A DNA stretch of 64,000 bases from Phycisphaerae bacterium (lineage in GTDB: Bacteria > Chloroflexota > Anaerolineae > 4572-78 > J111). Where the stretch lies: positions 1 to 64,000 of the forward strand of contig JANQQF010000006.1 of the NCBI GenBank assembly GCA_028285035.1. The letters run 5' to 3'. A program made the position numbers and the translations under genes. The notes under the pieces were generated by a model. It ran no database searches and was not told the DNA's origin. It was given only the letters and a program-made list of their open reading frames with translations. Positions 16,844 through 25,492 of the stretch are shown here, in pieces (within the stretch, counting starts at the first letter, position 1; each line of letters starts with the position of its first letter).

Positions 16844-18160
16844 ATGATTACGGTCGGGCCTCAGGCGCAAGCAATCATTGCCCGTGATGAAGCCATTATG
16901 TCTACCTCGTTCACGCGGGAATATCCGCTGGTGGTGGATAGAGCAGAGGGTTCAAAGGTGTGGGACGTTGACAATCAACGCTATCTTGATTTTATGGCTG
17001 GGATCGGCGTGCTCAATGTCGGGCATCGCCACCCTCGAGTTATGGCGGCAGTTCATCGACAAATCGATCAGTTCTGGCACGTCTGCCTGAGTGATTTCTA
17101 CTATCCCCAAGCGGTTGAACTGGCTGAAAAGCTCCATCAGACCAGCCCAATGCGCGAAGCCACCCGTTACTACTTTGGGAATTCTGGCACCGAAGCGGTT
17201 GAGGCTGCAGTGAAGTTGGCAATACACCACACAGGACGCAACAAGTTTATCGGCTTTTTAGGTGGCTTCCATGGTCGGACCTTGGGATCGCTGGCTTTCA
17301 CTGCCAGCAAGGCTGTCCAAAGTGGGCGTTATCCTGCTGCGCTGGATGTACATCACGTGCCTTACCCCGATCCTTACCGGCCTCGTTTAGTCCCCTACAA
17401 TGGCGAAAGCCACGGGCAGACCGTGGTCAGTTATCTTGAGAGTGAACTTTTCCGAGTCAAGGTTGATCCCCAGGATGTTGCCGCCATTTTGGTCGAACCG
17501 ATCCAAGGTGAGGGTGGCTATATCGTGCCAGATGCCAACTTTCTCCCGGCCTTGCGGACCTTATGTGATCGATACGGCATCTTATTGATTGTGGATGAAA
17601 TTCAAAGCGGGGTGGGGCGCACGGGTCAATGGTGGGGGATCGAACACGATGCGGTTGAGCCGGACATCATTTGTTTTGCTAAAGGTATCGCCAGCGGCTT
17701 ACCCTTAGGGGGAATTATGGCCAAGGAGAGTGTGATGAGTTGGGAGCCTGGCTCACATGGCAGCACCTTTGGCGGCAATCCGGTGGCCATGGCTGCGGCC
17801 TTAGCCACGCTAGAAGTGATCGAAGAAGAAAATTTGCTCACCAAAGCCACTGAAACCGGCCAATACATGCAAGACGCCTTGAACGAAATGCAGGAGCGGC
17901 ATTGGAGTATGGGCGAGGTAAGAGGTCGAGGGTTGATGATTGGGGTGGAAATCGTCGAGGATCAGCAAACCAAAAAGCGGGCCAAAGCCCTACGTGATGA
18001 CATCATCCAGCGGGCCTTTTATCAGGGGCTGTTGATACTACCGTGCGGTGAAAATGCAGTTCGTTTTATCCCGCCGTTAAATACACCCCATACCCTGATA
18101 GAGGAAGGGCTTCATCTCTTTGAGGATGCCCTCACTGAAAGCGAAAAAGCTTATCGGTAG
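16844..18160 (+). CDS. Class III omega-aminotransferase (GABA/ornithine/lysine aminotransferase-like)
   Basis: A 438-aa class III PLP aminotransferase that transfers a terminal or side-chain amino group, as in 4-aminobutyrate, acetylornithine or lysine 6-aminotransferase. Key motifs are YFGNSGTEAVEAA (phosphate binding), GGFHGRT, VDEIQSGVGRTG (PLP Asp) and CFAKGIASGLPLGG (Schiff-base Lys). AAGGAG lies ten bases before ATG 16844. It is divergent from iclR with the operator between. If its substrate were lysine, the product would be the semialdehyde oxidised by the ALDH7 enzyme nearby. Confidence 0.9.
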   Translation: MITVGPQAQAIIARDEAIMSTSFTREYPLVVDRAEGSKVWDVDNQRYLDFMAGIGVLNVGHRHPRVMAAVHRQIDQFWHVCLSDFYYPQAVELAEKLHQTSPMREATRYYFGNSGTEAVEAAVKLAIHHTGRNKFIGFLGGFHGRTLGSLAFTASKAVQSGRYPAALDVHHVPYPDPYRPRLVPYNGESHGQTVVSYLESELFRVKVDPQDVAAILVEPIQGEGGYIVPDANFLPALRTLCDRYGILLIVDEIQSGVGRTGQWWGIEHDAVEPDIICFAKGIASGLPLGGIMAKESVMSWEPGSHGSTFGGNPVAMAAALATLEVIEEENLLTKATETGQYMQDALNEMQERHWSMGEVRGRGLMIGVEIVEDQQTKKRAKALRDDIIQRAFYQGLLILPCGENAVRFIPPLNTPHTLIEEGLHLFEDALTESEKAYR

Positions 18161-18168
18161 GCTAGAAC

Positions 18169-18211
18169 AGGATGTGCAGGATCTACAGATTTTTATCATC
18201 CTACGCATCCT
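18169..18211. repeat. Imperfect palindromic intergenic element
   Basis: AGGATGTGCAGGAT (18169-18182) pairs with ATCCTACGCATCCT (18198-18211) with mismatches in the middle triplet. It lies between convergent aminotransferase genes. The sequence resembles the common AGGATG-type intergenic palindromes. Confidence 0.65.
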
Positions 18212-18228
18212 ATTCTTTTGTTCAGCCA

Positions 18229-19557
18229 TTACAGCAACGGTTTGATCTTACGAAAGCCATCCAGCAACGCTTCCACCAAGACTTCAATCTCTTTTTCAGT
18301 CATCACAGTAGACATCGTCGCCGAGCACGAATAAATCATAATAATCCCGTGATCAAACAGGTGATTTAAGAGGATTTTAATGACATTCGACTCCTCGGGT
18401 GTCAGATACGCCTCACGATAGGTGGTGGGTGGGTGGGCTTTCAAATGAATACGGAACATTGAACCGCCCCCGGTAATACAAGCCGGAATATCGGCAATTT
18501 GAATCGCCTCTGAAATCTGAGTTCGGGCTAAATCAGCTAAGTGATTTACATGTGCCACCGCCGTCTCGTCAAACAGTTCCATACTGATCAAACCTGCGGT
18601 CATGGTGACTGGATTGGCCGAAAATGTTCCACTATGAGGGAATAGCACTTTGTCGGCAAGTGGGTCCATCACGCTCATCACATCACGTCGTCCAGCTATG
18701 GCCCCCACCGGAAAGCCTCCGCCAATCATTTTGCCCATCGCGGTCAAATCGGGCTGAACGTCATACCACCCCTGAGCACCCCCGTAAGTGGAACGAAATG
18801 TAATCACCTCATCACAAACAAACAGAACGTCATTCTCACGAGTCCAATCATAAATTGCTCGAACAAACTCAGGGGAGGCGGGGGCCAAGCCAACACGATG
18901 AGGCATTAAATCTAACAAAACGCAGGCTAATTCGTCCCGATGTTGGTTGAGGATTTCAAGGGCACGCTCTGGCTCATTAAACGGGATAATCACCACGTCA
19001 TTTAAGGCAGATTTGGGCGTACCGTGAGCGACAGGCACACTGGCTGGCTTAGTGATATCTCCCCAATTGCTCGGATTAGCGGTCTGGCTCACCTCAGCGT
19101 AGTCATACAAACCGTGATAGGCCCCTTCCACCTTAGCGATCTTTGGGCGTTCGGTGTAAGCGCGGGCCGCTTTGAGACAGCCCATCACTGCTTCTGTGCC
19201 GGAGTTGACAAATCGGATATTCTCAAACCCTTCATTTCGGCGGCACATGTGCTCGGCGAACTCAACTTCTACCTCGGTGGCCAATGTAAAGGCCGTTCCC
19301 TTTTGGAGTTGGGCGGTCACGGCTTGGGTCACCGTTGGGTGCGCGTGACCGTGAATCAGGGAGGCCATGTTATTGGCAAAATCAACCCGCTTTACCCCCT
19401 CAATATCAGTCACATAACAGCCCTCACCACGTTCGGCATACAATGGATGGGGCTTGCGTAAAACTGTGTTCCGGCTACACCCGCCCGGCATCACCTGGCG
19501 AGCCCGCTCATACAAGGCGGCACTAGGCGAGGTAGCCATAGTTTGTGTTTGTTTCAT
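18229..19557 (-). CDS. Class III aminotransferase, glutamate-1-semialdehyde-aminomutase-like
   Basis: A 442-aa PLP enzyme of the GSA-aminomutase subgroup. Motifs are PGGCSR at the N-terminus, NSGTEAVMGCLKAARAYT, VCDEVITFR (PLP Asp) and AMGKMIGGGFPVGA (Schiff-base Lys). No heme-biosynthesis genes are nearby. The gene instead lies 35 bp downstream of kamA on the same strand. Known beta-amino-acid transaminases (beta-phenylalanine aminotransferases) belong to this subgroup, so a role in removing the amino group from a KamA product is plausible but unproven. Confidence 0.87.
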   Translation of the reverse strand: MKQTQTMATSPSAALYERARQVMPGGCSRNTVLRKPHPLYAERGEGCYVTDIEGVKRVDFANNMASLIHGHAHPTVTQAVTAQLQKGTAFTLATEVEVEFAEHMCRRNEGFENIRFVNSGTEAVMGCLKAARAYTERPKIAKVEGAYHGLYDYAEVSQTANPSNWGDITKPASVPVAHGTPKSALNDVVIIPFNEPERALEILNQHRDELACVLLDLMPHRVGLAPASPEFVRAIYDWTRENDVLFVCDEVITFRSTYGGAQGWYDVQPDLTAMGKMIGGGFPVGAIAGRRDVMSVMDPLADKVLFPHSGTFSANPVTMTAGLISMELFDETAVAHVNHLADLARTQISEAIQIADIPACITGGGSMFRIHLKAHPPTTYREAYLTPEESNVIKILLNHLFDHGIIMIYSCSATMSTVMTEKEIEVLVEALLDGFRKIKPLL

Positions 19558-19592
19558 ACAATCACCTATAGAATTCCAATGATCTATCCCGA

Positions 19593-21038
19593 CTATAAAG
19601 CCATCTCGGCTAATTCAGCAACAATCTCAGGTGTATTTTCCTGAACATCCGTAAACAGCCCAGCCTCATCAAAGATAACGCGATCATTGTAGCCACTAAA
19701 CCAAATCGCCTCAGGGTTACGGCCTAAGATGGCTACTTTACCTCGATCTGGCGCATCTTTCGCCCCTCGATGCAATTTCATGATAACAAAGCCATTTTCA
19801 GTGCCAGGTACCCCAGCCATCGGTTCATTTGTGACGGCCACCACTTCGGTTTTACCCTTGTAATGGGTAATCGAGAGCCGAGCGTGAGTCTCCACGCCGG
19901 ACAAACCTTTTTGCGACTCGTTCAAAATACGCCACGCCTCTTCAATCGGAACATTGAAGGCTTTGTGCCCAATAATGTCTCGCCCACAGAAGAAGTAGTG
20001 ATTTTCAACCCGGTTGCGCTTTAACTCTCGCTGCATAATCCGCAAGGCATCAGGGTCATTGTTTATACCAGCAATGATCGGAGCTTGGTTGTCGATACTG
20101 ACCCAGTTACGCTTGCCAAGTTCTTCTACCGCCCGTTTGGTGTCGGGATGCCAGACCCACCCGCCTAGTGGATTTTCGATGTACTCCCCATTGTCATCTT
20201 TGGCCAAGAATTCATCAGGGTGATTAAAGTGAATCATCAGGCGAATTTTGGTTTCTGGATAAGCTTCGTGGAATTTGTCCGCCATATCAAAAAAAGTTTC
20301 ATCAAAGCGTTTGGGATAAAAGGCCAGTTCTTTGGTCCCCAGACGGATCGATTCAATGCCAGCTTCCGATAGGGCAGACCACCACCCGGCAATATTTTTA
20401 TTGCTCAAGACCATCGGATCGCCACCCGACATCAGAATCTCACGAAGCTTTTCCCGGCCTGTGTCAGGATGCCGTCCGCCATTGGCTACCACAAGTTCAT
20501 TGTGGTTTTTAATGTACTCGACAATTTCACCGATCTGAGCCAAGCCTTTGGGGGCAACCGTCCCATCGGGGCGCTCAACCTCTTTTTTGGCGATCAGCTC
20601 TTCACGATAGCAAAATCGACAGTGGGCCGAACAGGTAGAGGCCACATAAATCAAGCCCAACTCATACTTATGGATCAATCCTTCGACTGGACTGTAATCC
20701 ATCTGCTTGCCAGGATCGGGTGCCCCATCCAAATCATACGTCTCCTTAGGGCTGGCCTTAACCAAGGTTTGAATAGGCAGACTCTTTTTGGCCAATTCAA
20801 AATAGTGCCGCGTTATTTTGACAGGCATCCGGGCCTCAACATCTTGTACGGTCCCTTTTAGCTCGGCTAATGCCTGTAACTCGCCAACCGTGTAGAACGT
20901 TTGCATGTCTTCGGGCGCATTCCCATCGATAAATTTCTTTAAGCCAGCGATGATCTCACGGTTGTATTTACCATTACTGACCGAGTCTAAGAAGGCTTGC
21001 GCCTTCGCCGAAGGTTGATATTTTGCTACGTTTGACAT
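19593..21038 (-). CDS. KamA family radical SAM 2,3-aminomutase
   Basis: A 481-aa radical SAM/PLP aminomutase, which moves an alpha-amino group to the beta-carbon. The [4Fe-4S] motif is C136-x3-C140-x2-C143 (CSAHCRFC). The PLP lysine is probably K396 in YKGKTEVV. By eye against lysine 2,3-aminomutase, the substrate-binding Asp293 aligns with R353 (FFCGRDII), and the Asp330 region has no acidic residue. This argues against lysine and for an acidic side chain, as in glutamate 2,3-aminomutase, where these positions are Lys and Asn. The start is ATG 21038 behind AGGTGA; an in-frame GTG at 21047 is less likely. It forms an operon with the GSA-like aminotransferase and is divergent from the ALDH. 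Confidence 0.88.
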   Translation of the reverse strand: MSNVAKYQPSAKAQAFLDSVSNGKYNREIIAGLKKFIDGNAPEDMQTFYTVGELQALAELKGTVQDVEARMPVKITRHYFELAKKSLPIQTLVKASPKETYDLDGAPDPGKQMDYSPVEGLIHKYELGLIYVASTCSAHCRFCYREELIAKKEVERPDGTVAPKGLAQIGEIVEYIKNHNELVVANGGRHPDTGREKLREILMSGGDPMVLSNKNIAGWWSALSEAGIESIRLGTKELAFYPKRFDETFFDMADKFHEAYPETKIRLMIHFNHPDEFLAKDDNGEYIENPLGGWVWHPDTKRAVEELGKRNWVSIDNQAPIIAGINNDPDALRIMQRELKRNRVENHYFFCGRDIIGHKAFNVPIEEAWRILNESQKGLSGVETHARLSITHYKGKTEVVAVTNEPMAGVPGTENGFVIMKLHRGAKDAPDRGKVAILGRNPEAIWFSGYNDRVIFDEAGLFTDVQENTPEIVAELAEMAL

Positions 21039-21076
21039 TTTTCTCACCTTTGAAAACTAATGATGTAATGTTGGAT

Positions 21077-21103
21077 TTGACAAAAATCGTATACGATTAT
21101 ACT
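21077..21103. promoter_or_regulatory. Divergent promoter with GTATAC palindromic operator
   Basis: A TTGACA hexamer (21077-21082) is followed by the perfect 14-bp palindrome AATCGTATACGATT (21085-21098), and TATACT begins at 21098 (15-bp spacer, short). On the minus strand TATAAT lies at 21096-21101. The palindrome resembles sites of FadR/FCD GntR proteins (core GTATAC). It would block both kamA and ALDH transcription. Confidence 0.55.
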
Positions 21104-21167
21104 TTTATACATAAATACCACAAATCAGATTAGTCTAAATTGAGAACTCTTTCAAAAGGAGGTTACG

Positions 21168-22688
21168 ATGAAATCATTGCTAGATAAGTTACAGATTGAA
21201 GCGGTCAACGCTGGGGCTTGTACTGGCCCAGATGGGTGGATCAAAGATGCCAAGGGCACGGCATTGGTCTCCTATAACCCAACCACTGGTGAACCAATCG
21301 CTTCCGTGATTCAGGCCACCGAGCAGACATACAACATGGTCGTAACAAAAGCGACCGATACCTTTCGAAACTGGCGACAAGCTCCGGCCCCCAAGCGTGG
21401 TGAGCTTATTCGTGATCTGGGAAATGCCGTCCGTGAGTTGCGCGAGCCGCTAGGCGAGTTGGTTACGTTGGAGATGGGCAAAATTCGAGCCGAAGGTATT
21501 GGTGAGGTGCAGGAGATGATCGATATCTGCGATTTTGCCACAGGTCTATCACGGCAGTTATACGGCCTGACGATGCATTCCGAGCGCCCCGGCCATCGGA
21601 TGTATGAGCAGTGGCATCCACTTGGCCCAATTGGCATTATCACCGCCTTCAACTTCCCGGTGGCGGTCTGGTCCTGGAACTCGACGTTGGCAGCGGTCTG
21701 TGGCAATACCATGGTCTGGAAACCTTCCCCCACGACCCCGTTAATTTCCGTTGCCATGCAACATATCGCTAATCGAGTAATGGCTGACCACGGGTTGAGT
21801 GGGATATTCAATATGGTCATTGGTGACAATCAGGTCATCGGCGAACGCATGATTAATGATGAGCGATTACCGTTGATTAGCTTTACTGGCTCTAGTAAAG
21901 TAGGCCGTTATGTCGGCGAGACCGTGGCCAAACGCATGGGCAAGTCGTTGTTGGAATTGGGCGGCAACAACGCGATCATTGTGGCCGAAGATGCTAACCT
22001 CGATTTGGCAACACGGGCGATTGTCTTTGGCGCAGTAGGCACAGCAGGGCAACGGTGTACCTCGACGCGACGTATCATTATGCACCAAAGCATTGCCGCT
22101 GAACTCACCGAACGATTACAAAAGGCCTATCAGCAAATTCCGATTGGCGATCCATTGGCAGAAAGCACCTTGATGGGGCCATTGGTCAGTGAGGTCGCGG
22201 TCAATAACATGACCGCAGCCCTTGAGGCGGCGCAAACTCAGGGTGGTGAACTTCTGTGTGGTGGGGATAAGCTGCCAGATAAAGGCCCCCACTTTGTCAC
22301 ACCAGCCTTGGTCAAAGTGGAAGAGCAAACATCAATGGTCTGTGATGAAACCTTCGCCCCCATCCTTTATTTGATGGAATACGAAACGCTTGAGGAAGCA
22401 ATGGCCATTCACAATGGCGTCCCTCAAGGTTTATCCAGCGCAATCTTTACCACCAATTTATTGACCGCTGAACAATTTTTGTCAGCGACAGGCTCTGACT
22501 GCGGCATTGCCAACGTCAACATTGGCACAAGTGGGGCTGAGATTGGTGGGGCCTTCGGCGGGGAGAAGGAAACTGGGGGAGGCCGGGAGGCTGGCTCTGA
22601 TGCTTGGCGGGCTTATATGCGTCGCCAGACGAATACGATCAACTGGTCAACCGAGTTGCCGTTGGCTCAAGGTATTTCATTTGGGTAA
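21168..22688 (+). CDS. Aldehyde dehydrogenase, ALDH7/AmaB type
   Basis: A 506-aa NAD(P)-dependent aldehyde dehydrogenase most like ALDH7 (antiquitin; AmaB), which oxidises 2-aminoadipate semialdehyde / piperideine-6-carboxylate to 2-aminoadipate. Catalytic Cys is in AGQRCTSTRR, Glu in LLELGGNNA, and the PWNF-equivalent is AFNFPVA. The C-terminal GEKETGGGREAGSDAWRAY and MRRQTNTINW are characteristic of ALDH7. A strong AAGGAGG site lies six bases before ATG. It is divergent from kamA across an operator-like palindrome. The subfamily call supports lysine/pipecolate catabolism; exact substrate not proven. Confidence 0.87.
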   Translation: MKSLLDKLQIEAVNAGACTGPDGWIKDAKGTALVSYNPTTGEPIASVIQATEQTYNMVVTKATDTFRNWRQAPAPKRGELIRDLGNAVRELREPLGELVTLEMGKIRAEGIGEVQEMIDICDFATGLSRQLYGLTMHSERPGHRMYEQWHPLGPIGIITAFNFPVAVWSWNSTLAAVCGNTMVWKPSPTTPLISVAMQHIANRVMADHGLSGIFNMVIGDNQVIGERMINDERLPLISFTGSSKVGRYVGETVAKRMGKSLLELGGNNAIIVAEDANLDLATRAIVFGAVGTAGQRCTSTRRIIMHQSIAAELTERLQKAYQQIPIGDPLAESTLMGPLVSEVAVNNMTAALEAAQTQGGELLCGGDKLPDKGPHFVTPALVKVEEQTSMVCDETFAPILYLMEYETLEEAMAIHNGVPQGLSSAIFTTNLLTAEQFLSATGSDCGIANVNIGTSGAEIGGAFGGEKETGGGREAGSDAWRAYMRRQTNTINWSTELPLAQGISFG

Positions 22689-22818
22689 AAAGGAGTGGGC
22701 GCTTATTATGGTCTCGTAGACATCAGGATTTCCAGCCTCGCTATTGTCGGGAAGCACGAGATTGGAAAGGTCGGCTACACCATCCTGTGCAAGAAAATAA
22801 GTGATAGCGGGTTCTAAA

Positions 22819-23772
22819 ATGATTGATCAACTATCGATTCCAATTCTGCAAGCACCCATTGGCTCTGTGACCTCTCCCACATTAGCCGCAGCGGTTTCTA
22901 ATGCCGGGGGAATGGGGTCTCTGGCTCTAACTTGGACAAAACCAAATACCACAAAGAATTTGTTAGAACGGTTAAAAGAAAGTACATCGGCTCCGTTCTT
23001 TGTAAATTTTGTACTTGCCTTTCCACCTGTGGCCTTTGAGACAGTGTTAGATGTCGGTGTCCCAGCGATCACATTTTCCTGGGGACAGGCGCCCGCGCTC
23101 ATGCATCGCGCCCAGCAACAAGGCATTTCTGTCGGGGTGCAGGTTGGAAATTTACAGGGTGCGATCCAAGCCTTGAATGACGGGGCAGATTTTCTTATTT
23201 GCCAAGGCGTTGAAGCCGGGGGGCACGTTCAATCAACGACTGGCCTAAATTCGTTACTAACGCAAGTCATAGAACGGGCTGGTGATGTACCAGTCATTGC
23301 TACCGGCGGAATATCGAATGGATATGACATTTTCCAGGTGATGCAGGCTGGCGCAGCTGGAGCAATGTTGGGCACTCGATTTGTAGCCACGCAAGAGAGC
23401 GAGGCGCATGAAGCCTACAAAGATGCCCTGGTTCAAGCATCGAGTGATGACACCGCCTATTCCCTTTGTTTTGATGGCGGTTGGGCACAAGCAGCTCATC
23501 GTGTGCTACGCAATGTAACCTTTACAAATTGGGAGGCAGCAGGATGTCCCCCAAAAGGCAATCGCCCCGGTGAAGGCGATATTGTTGCGACTTTAAGGTC
23601 GGGGGATAAAATACTTCGTTACGATGACTCCCCGCCTTTAAAGACGATGCAGGGGGATGTGCTTGACTGTTGTCTTTATGCTGGACAAGGCGTTGATAAA
23701 ATTACAGACATTCCAAGCGCTCAAGACCTTGTTCGTCAGCTTTGGGAAGACGCATTATCATTCAAAGCCTAA
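22819..23772 (+). CDS. Nitronate monooxygenase family flavoprotein
   Basis: A 317-aa FMN-dependent TIM-barrel protein of the nitronate monooxygenase / 2-nitropropane dioxygenase family. Motifs are PILQAPIGSVTSP (FMN loop), CQGVEAGGHV (the usual catalytic His) and ATGGISNGYD. Related proteins oxidise propionate-3-nitronate, and some act as enoyl reductases. The reading frame extends back to GTG 22801, but ATG 22819 begins the conserved region. It lies 130 bp after the ALDH gene on the same strand and may be co-transcribed. Confidence 0.85.
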   Translation: MIDQLSIPILQAPIGSVTSPTLAAAVSNAGGMGSLALTWTKPNTTKNLLERLKESTSAPFFVNFVLAFPPVAFETVLDVGVPAITFSWGQAPALMHRAQQQGISVGVQVGNLQGAIQALNDGADFLICQGVEAGGHVQSTTGLNSLLTQVIERAGDVPVIATGGISNGYDIFQVMQAGAAGAMLGTRFVATQESEAHEAYKDALVQASSDDTAYSLCFDGGWAQAAHRVLRNVTFTNWEAAGCPPKGNRPGEGDIVATLRSGDKILRYDDSPPLKTMQGDVLDCCLYAGQGVDKITDIPSAQDLVRQLWEDALSFKA

Positions 23773-23964
23773 AAGCATAGGTTACAGAGGGGAACTCTGA
23801 GAGGACATTTGGAAATTATAAACTTGACAAACACACAATCATATTGACATTTCGCAATATTTAGATACAGTTAGCCTCTGGTTGAGGACCTTCCCTTGAC
23901 TGAAACGTTGATTAGCTGGACATATTGAAATCTAACTTCTAATAAATTTAAATTTGGAGAAATT

Positions 23965-24573
23965 ATGAAAATTCTAATTGTTGGTGGGAATGGGACCATC
24001 GGAAAAAAGGTCAGCGAGCGCTTGGTTCAAAAGCACGAGTTAGTGATTGCTGGTCGTAGCTCTGGCGATGTTCAGGTTGACCTTGCTGATAGCGCATCAA
24101 TTACAGCCATGTTCGAAAACGTCGGCAAGGTGGATGCGATTGTGTGTATCGCGGGCGAGGCTAAATGGGGGGCGTTCGATAGTCTCACCGAAGATGACTA
24201 CCATATTGGTTTACGCAGCAAGCTGATGGGGCAAGTCAACCTCGTCCGGATTGGTCGAGCCTACTTAAATGAGAAGGGGTCAATCACCCTATCTACGGGT
24301 ATTTTGGCCGACTTTCCCGTCGCAATGACTACCAGCGCTGCGATGGTTAACGGTGGAATTCACAGTTTTGTAAAAGCAGCAGCCTTGGAATTAATGGGCG
24401 AATGTCGTCTCAACGTTGTATCTTCTGGTCTCGTTGAAGACTCGGTTTATAAGTATGAAGATTACTTCCCCGGTCACAATCCGATCCCAATGCCAAAGAT
24501 AGTGAATGGTTATGTCAAAAGCATCGAAGGACACGATACGGGGTTGATTATTCGAATGTATGACAATCAATAG
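23965..24573 (+). CDS. Short-chain dehydrogenase/reductase family protein (atypical)
   Basis: A 202-aa Rossmann protein with the N-terminal NAD(P) motif GGNGTIGKK and the CIAGEAKWG segment that replaces the usual NNAG. The catalytic Tyr-x3-Lys is not recognisable: the region around SFVKAAALEL has His where Tyr is expected. It may be a catalytically altered SDR or use another residue. TTGGAGAAATT precedes ATG 23965. The 190 bp upstream hold nothing recognisable. Confidence 0.78.
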   Translation: MKILIVGGNGTIGKKVSERLVQKHELVIAGRSSGDVQVDLADSASITAMFENVGKVDAIVCIAGEAKWGAFDSLTEDDYHIGLRSKLMGQVNLVRIGRAYLNEKGSITLSTGILADFPVAMTTSAAMVNGGIHSFVKAAALELMGECRLNVVSSGLVEDSVYKYEDYFPGHNPIPMPKIVNGYVKSIEGHDTGLIIRMYDNQ

Positions 24574-24574
24574 G

Positions 24575-24622
24575 GGATTAATAATTAATTCCTGAATTGA
24601 TTAATTGTTGAATCGTTAATCC
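24575..24622. repeat. AT-rich palindromic intergenic element
   Basis: GGATTAATAATT (24575-24586) pairs with AATCGTTAATCC (24611-24622) apart from two mismatches, with inner AATTAATT/AATTGATTAATT complementarity. It occupies most of the 79-bp gap between the SDR and ProC-like genes. Confidence 0.55.
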
Positions 24623-24652
24623 ATACAATTTCTCATCAGGGAGCTACTCACT

Positions 24653-25405
24653 ATGAAGGTTGGTTTTTTAGGAACAGGCACGATTGCAGCGGCGATGGTG
24701 CAGGGTATCGCCAACGATGGGCATCAAATTTGGATATCTGAACGCAATCAGGTTATTTCAAGCCAACTCAGCCAACAATTTTCGGTAGTTACAGTCGCAG
24801 ACAATCAAACTGTGGTCGACCAAGCTGACACGGTTATCATCTGTCTGCTCGTCGATACGGCACGCCAGATCCTCCCCACCCTCAACTTTCGACCCGAGCA
24901 GCAAATTCTCAGCGTGATGGTGCCTATGGCTCTGGCCGAGGTTTCTGGCCTAGTTGCCCCAGCCTTTGCTGAAGCCATTTTCATCCCCTTTCCCTTTATC
25001 CGACAAGGCAATTCGCCCCTGCTCGTCTATCCACAATCGAACACCCTCGAAACACTGTTTGGGCAACGCAATGAGCTGGTTATTTTGTCAAACGAAACAG
25101 ATTTACAGTCCTACCTGTCTGCTCAAGCCATTCTCTTGCCAACCATCAAACTCCTACACGAAGCCACAGGTTGGTTGCAAGAACGGGTTGGTGAAGATGT
25201 ATCTGCTGAAACCTTTATTCGTTTGTTGATAGGTGGCTACCTCACGGCAGACCCGCTTGATCAGCCAAACGTACTTGCTCAAGCCCTGATTGATCTTGGC
25301 ACCGAAGGCGGTTTAAATGCTCAATTACGTGATCATTTTGCAGAGCACGGTGTTTATGAGGCCTTGCGTGAAGGGTTGGATGCGATTGAAAAACGATTGA
25401 GCTAG
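24653..25405 (+). CDS. Pyrroline-5-carboxylate-reductase-like NAD(P) protein
   Basis: A 250-aa protein with an N-terminal Rossmann fold (GFLGTGTIAAAMVQG) and helical C-terminal dimerisation part ending in LGTEGGLNAQL, which corresponds to the conserved Pro-Gly-Gly segment of ProC but lacks its Pro. Such homologues reduce cyclic or linear imines. Placed among a DpkA-like reductase and DadA-like oxidase, it may act on a cyclic imine from proline, pipecolate or lysine (inference). Confidence 0.78.
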   Translation: MKVGFLGTGTIAAAMVQGIANDGHQIWISERNQVISSQLSQQFSVVTVADNQTVVDQADTVIICLLVDTARQILPTLNFRPEQQILSVMVPMALAEVSGLVAPAFAEAIFIPFPFIRQGNSPLLVYPQSNTLETLFGQRNELVILSNETDLQSYLSAQAILLPTIKLLHEATGWLQERVGEDVSAETFIRLLIGGYLTADPLDQPNVLAQALIDLGTEGGLNAQLRDHFAEHGVYEALREGLDAIEKRLS

Positions 25406-25492
25406 CCCCCTATCGTAAATCGTGCTATGGCGCAAAATCAATAACCGTAATAAAATCAAGGCCATCTCAATTTTATCTTCTCTGGAGGGGCC

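Noticed and set aside
18229..19557. Heme biosynthesis hemL
   Set aside because: The fold subgroup matches, but no heme genes are nearby and it forms an operon with the radical SAM aminomutase.
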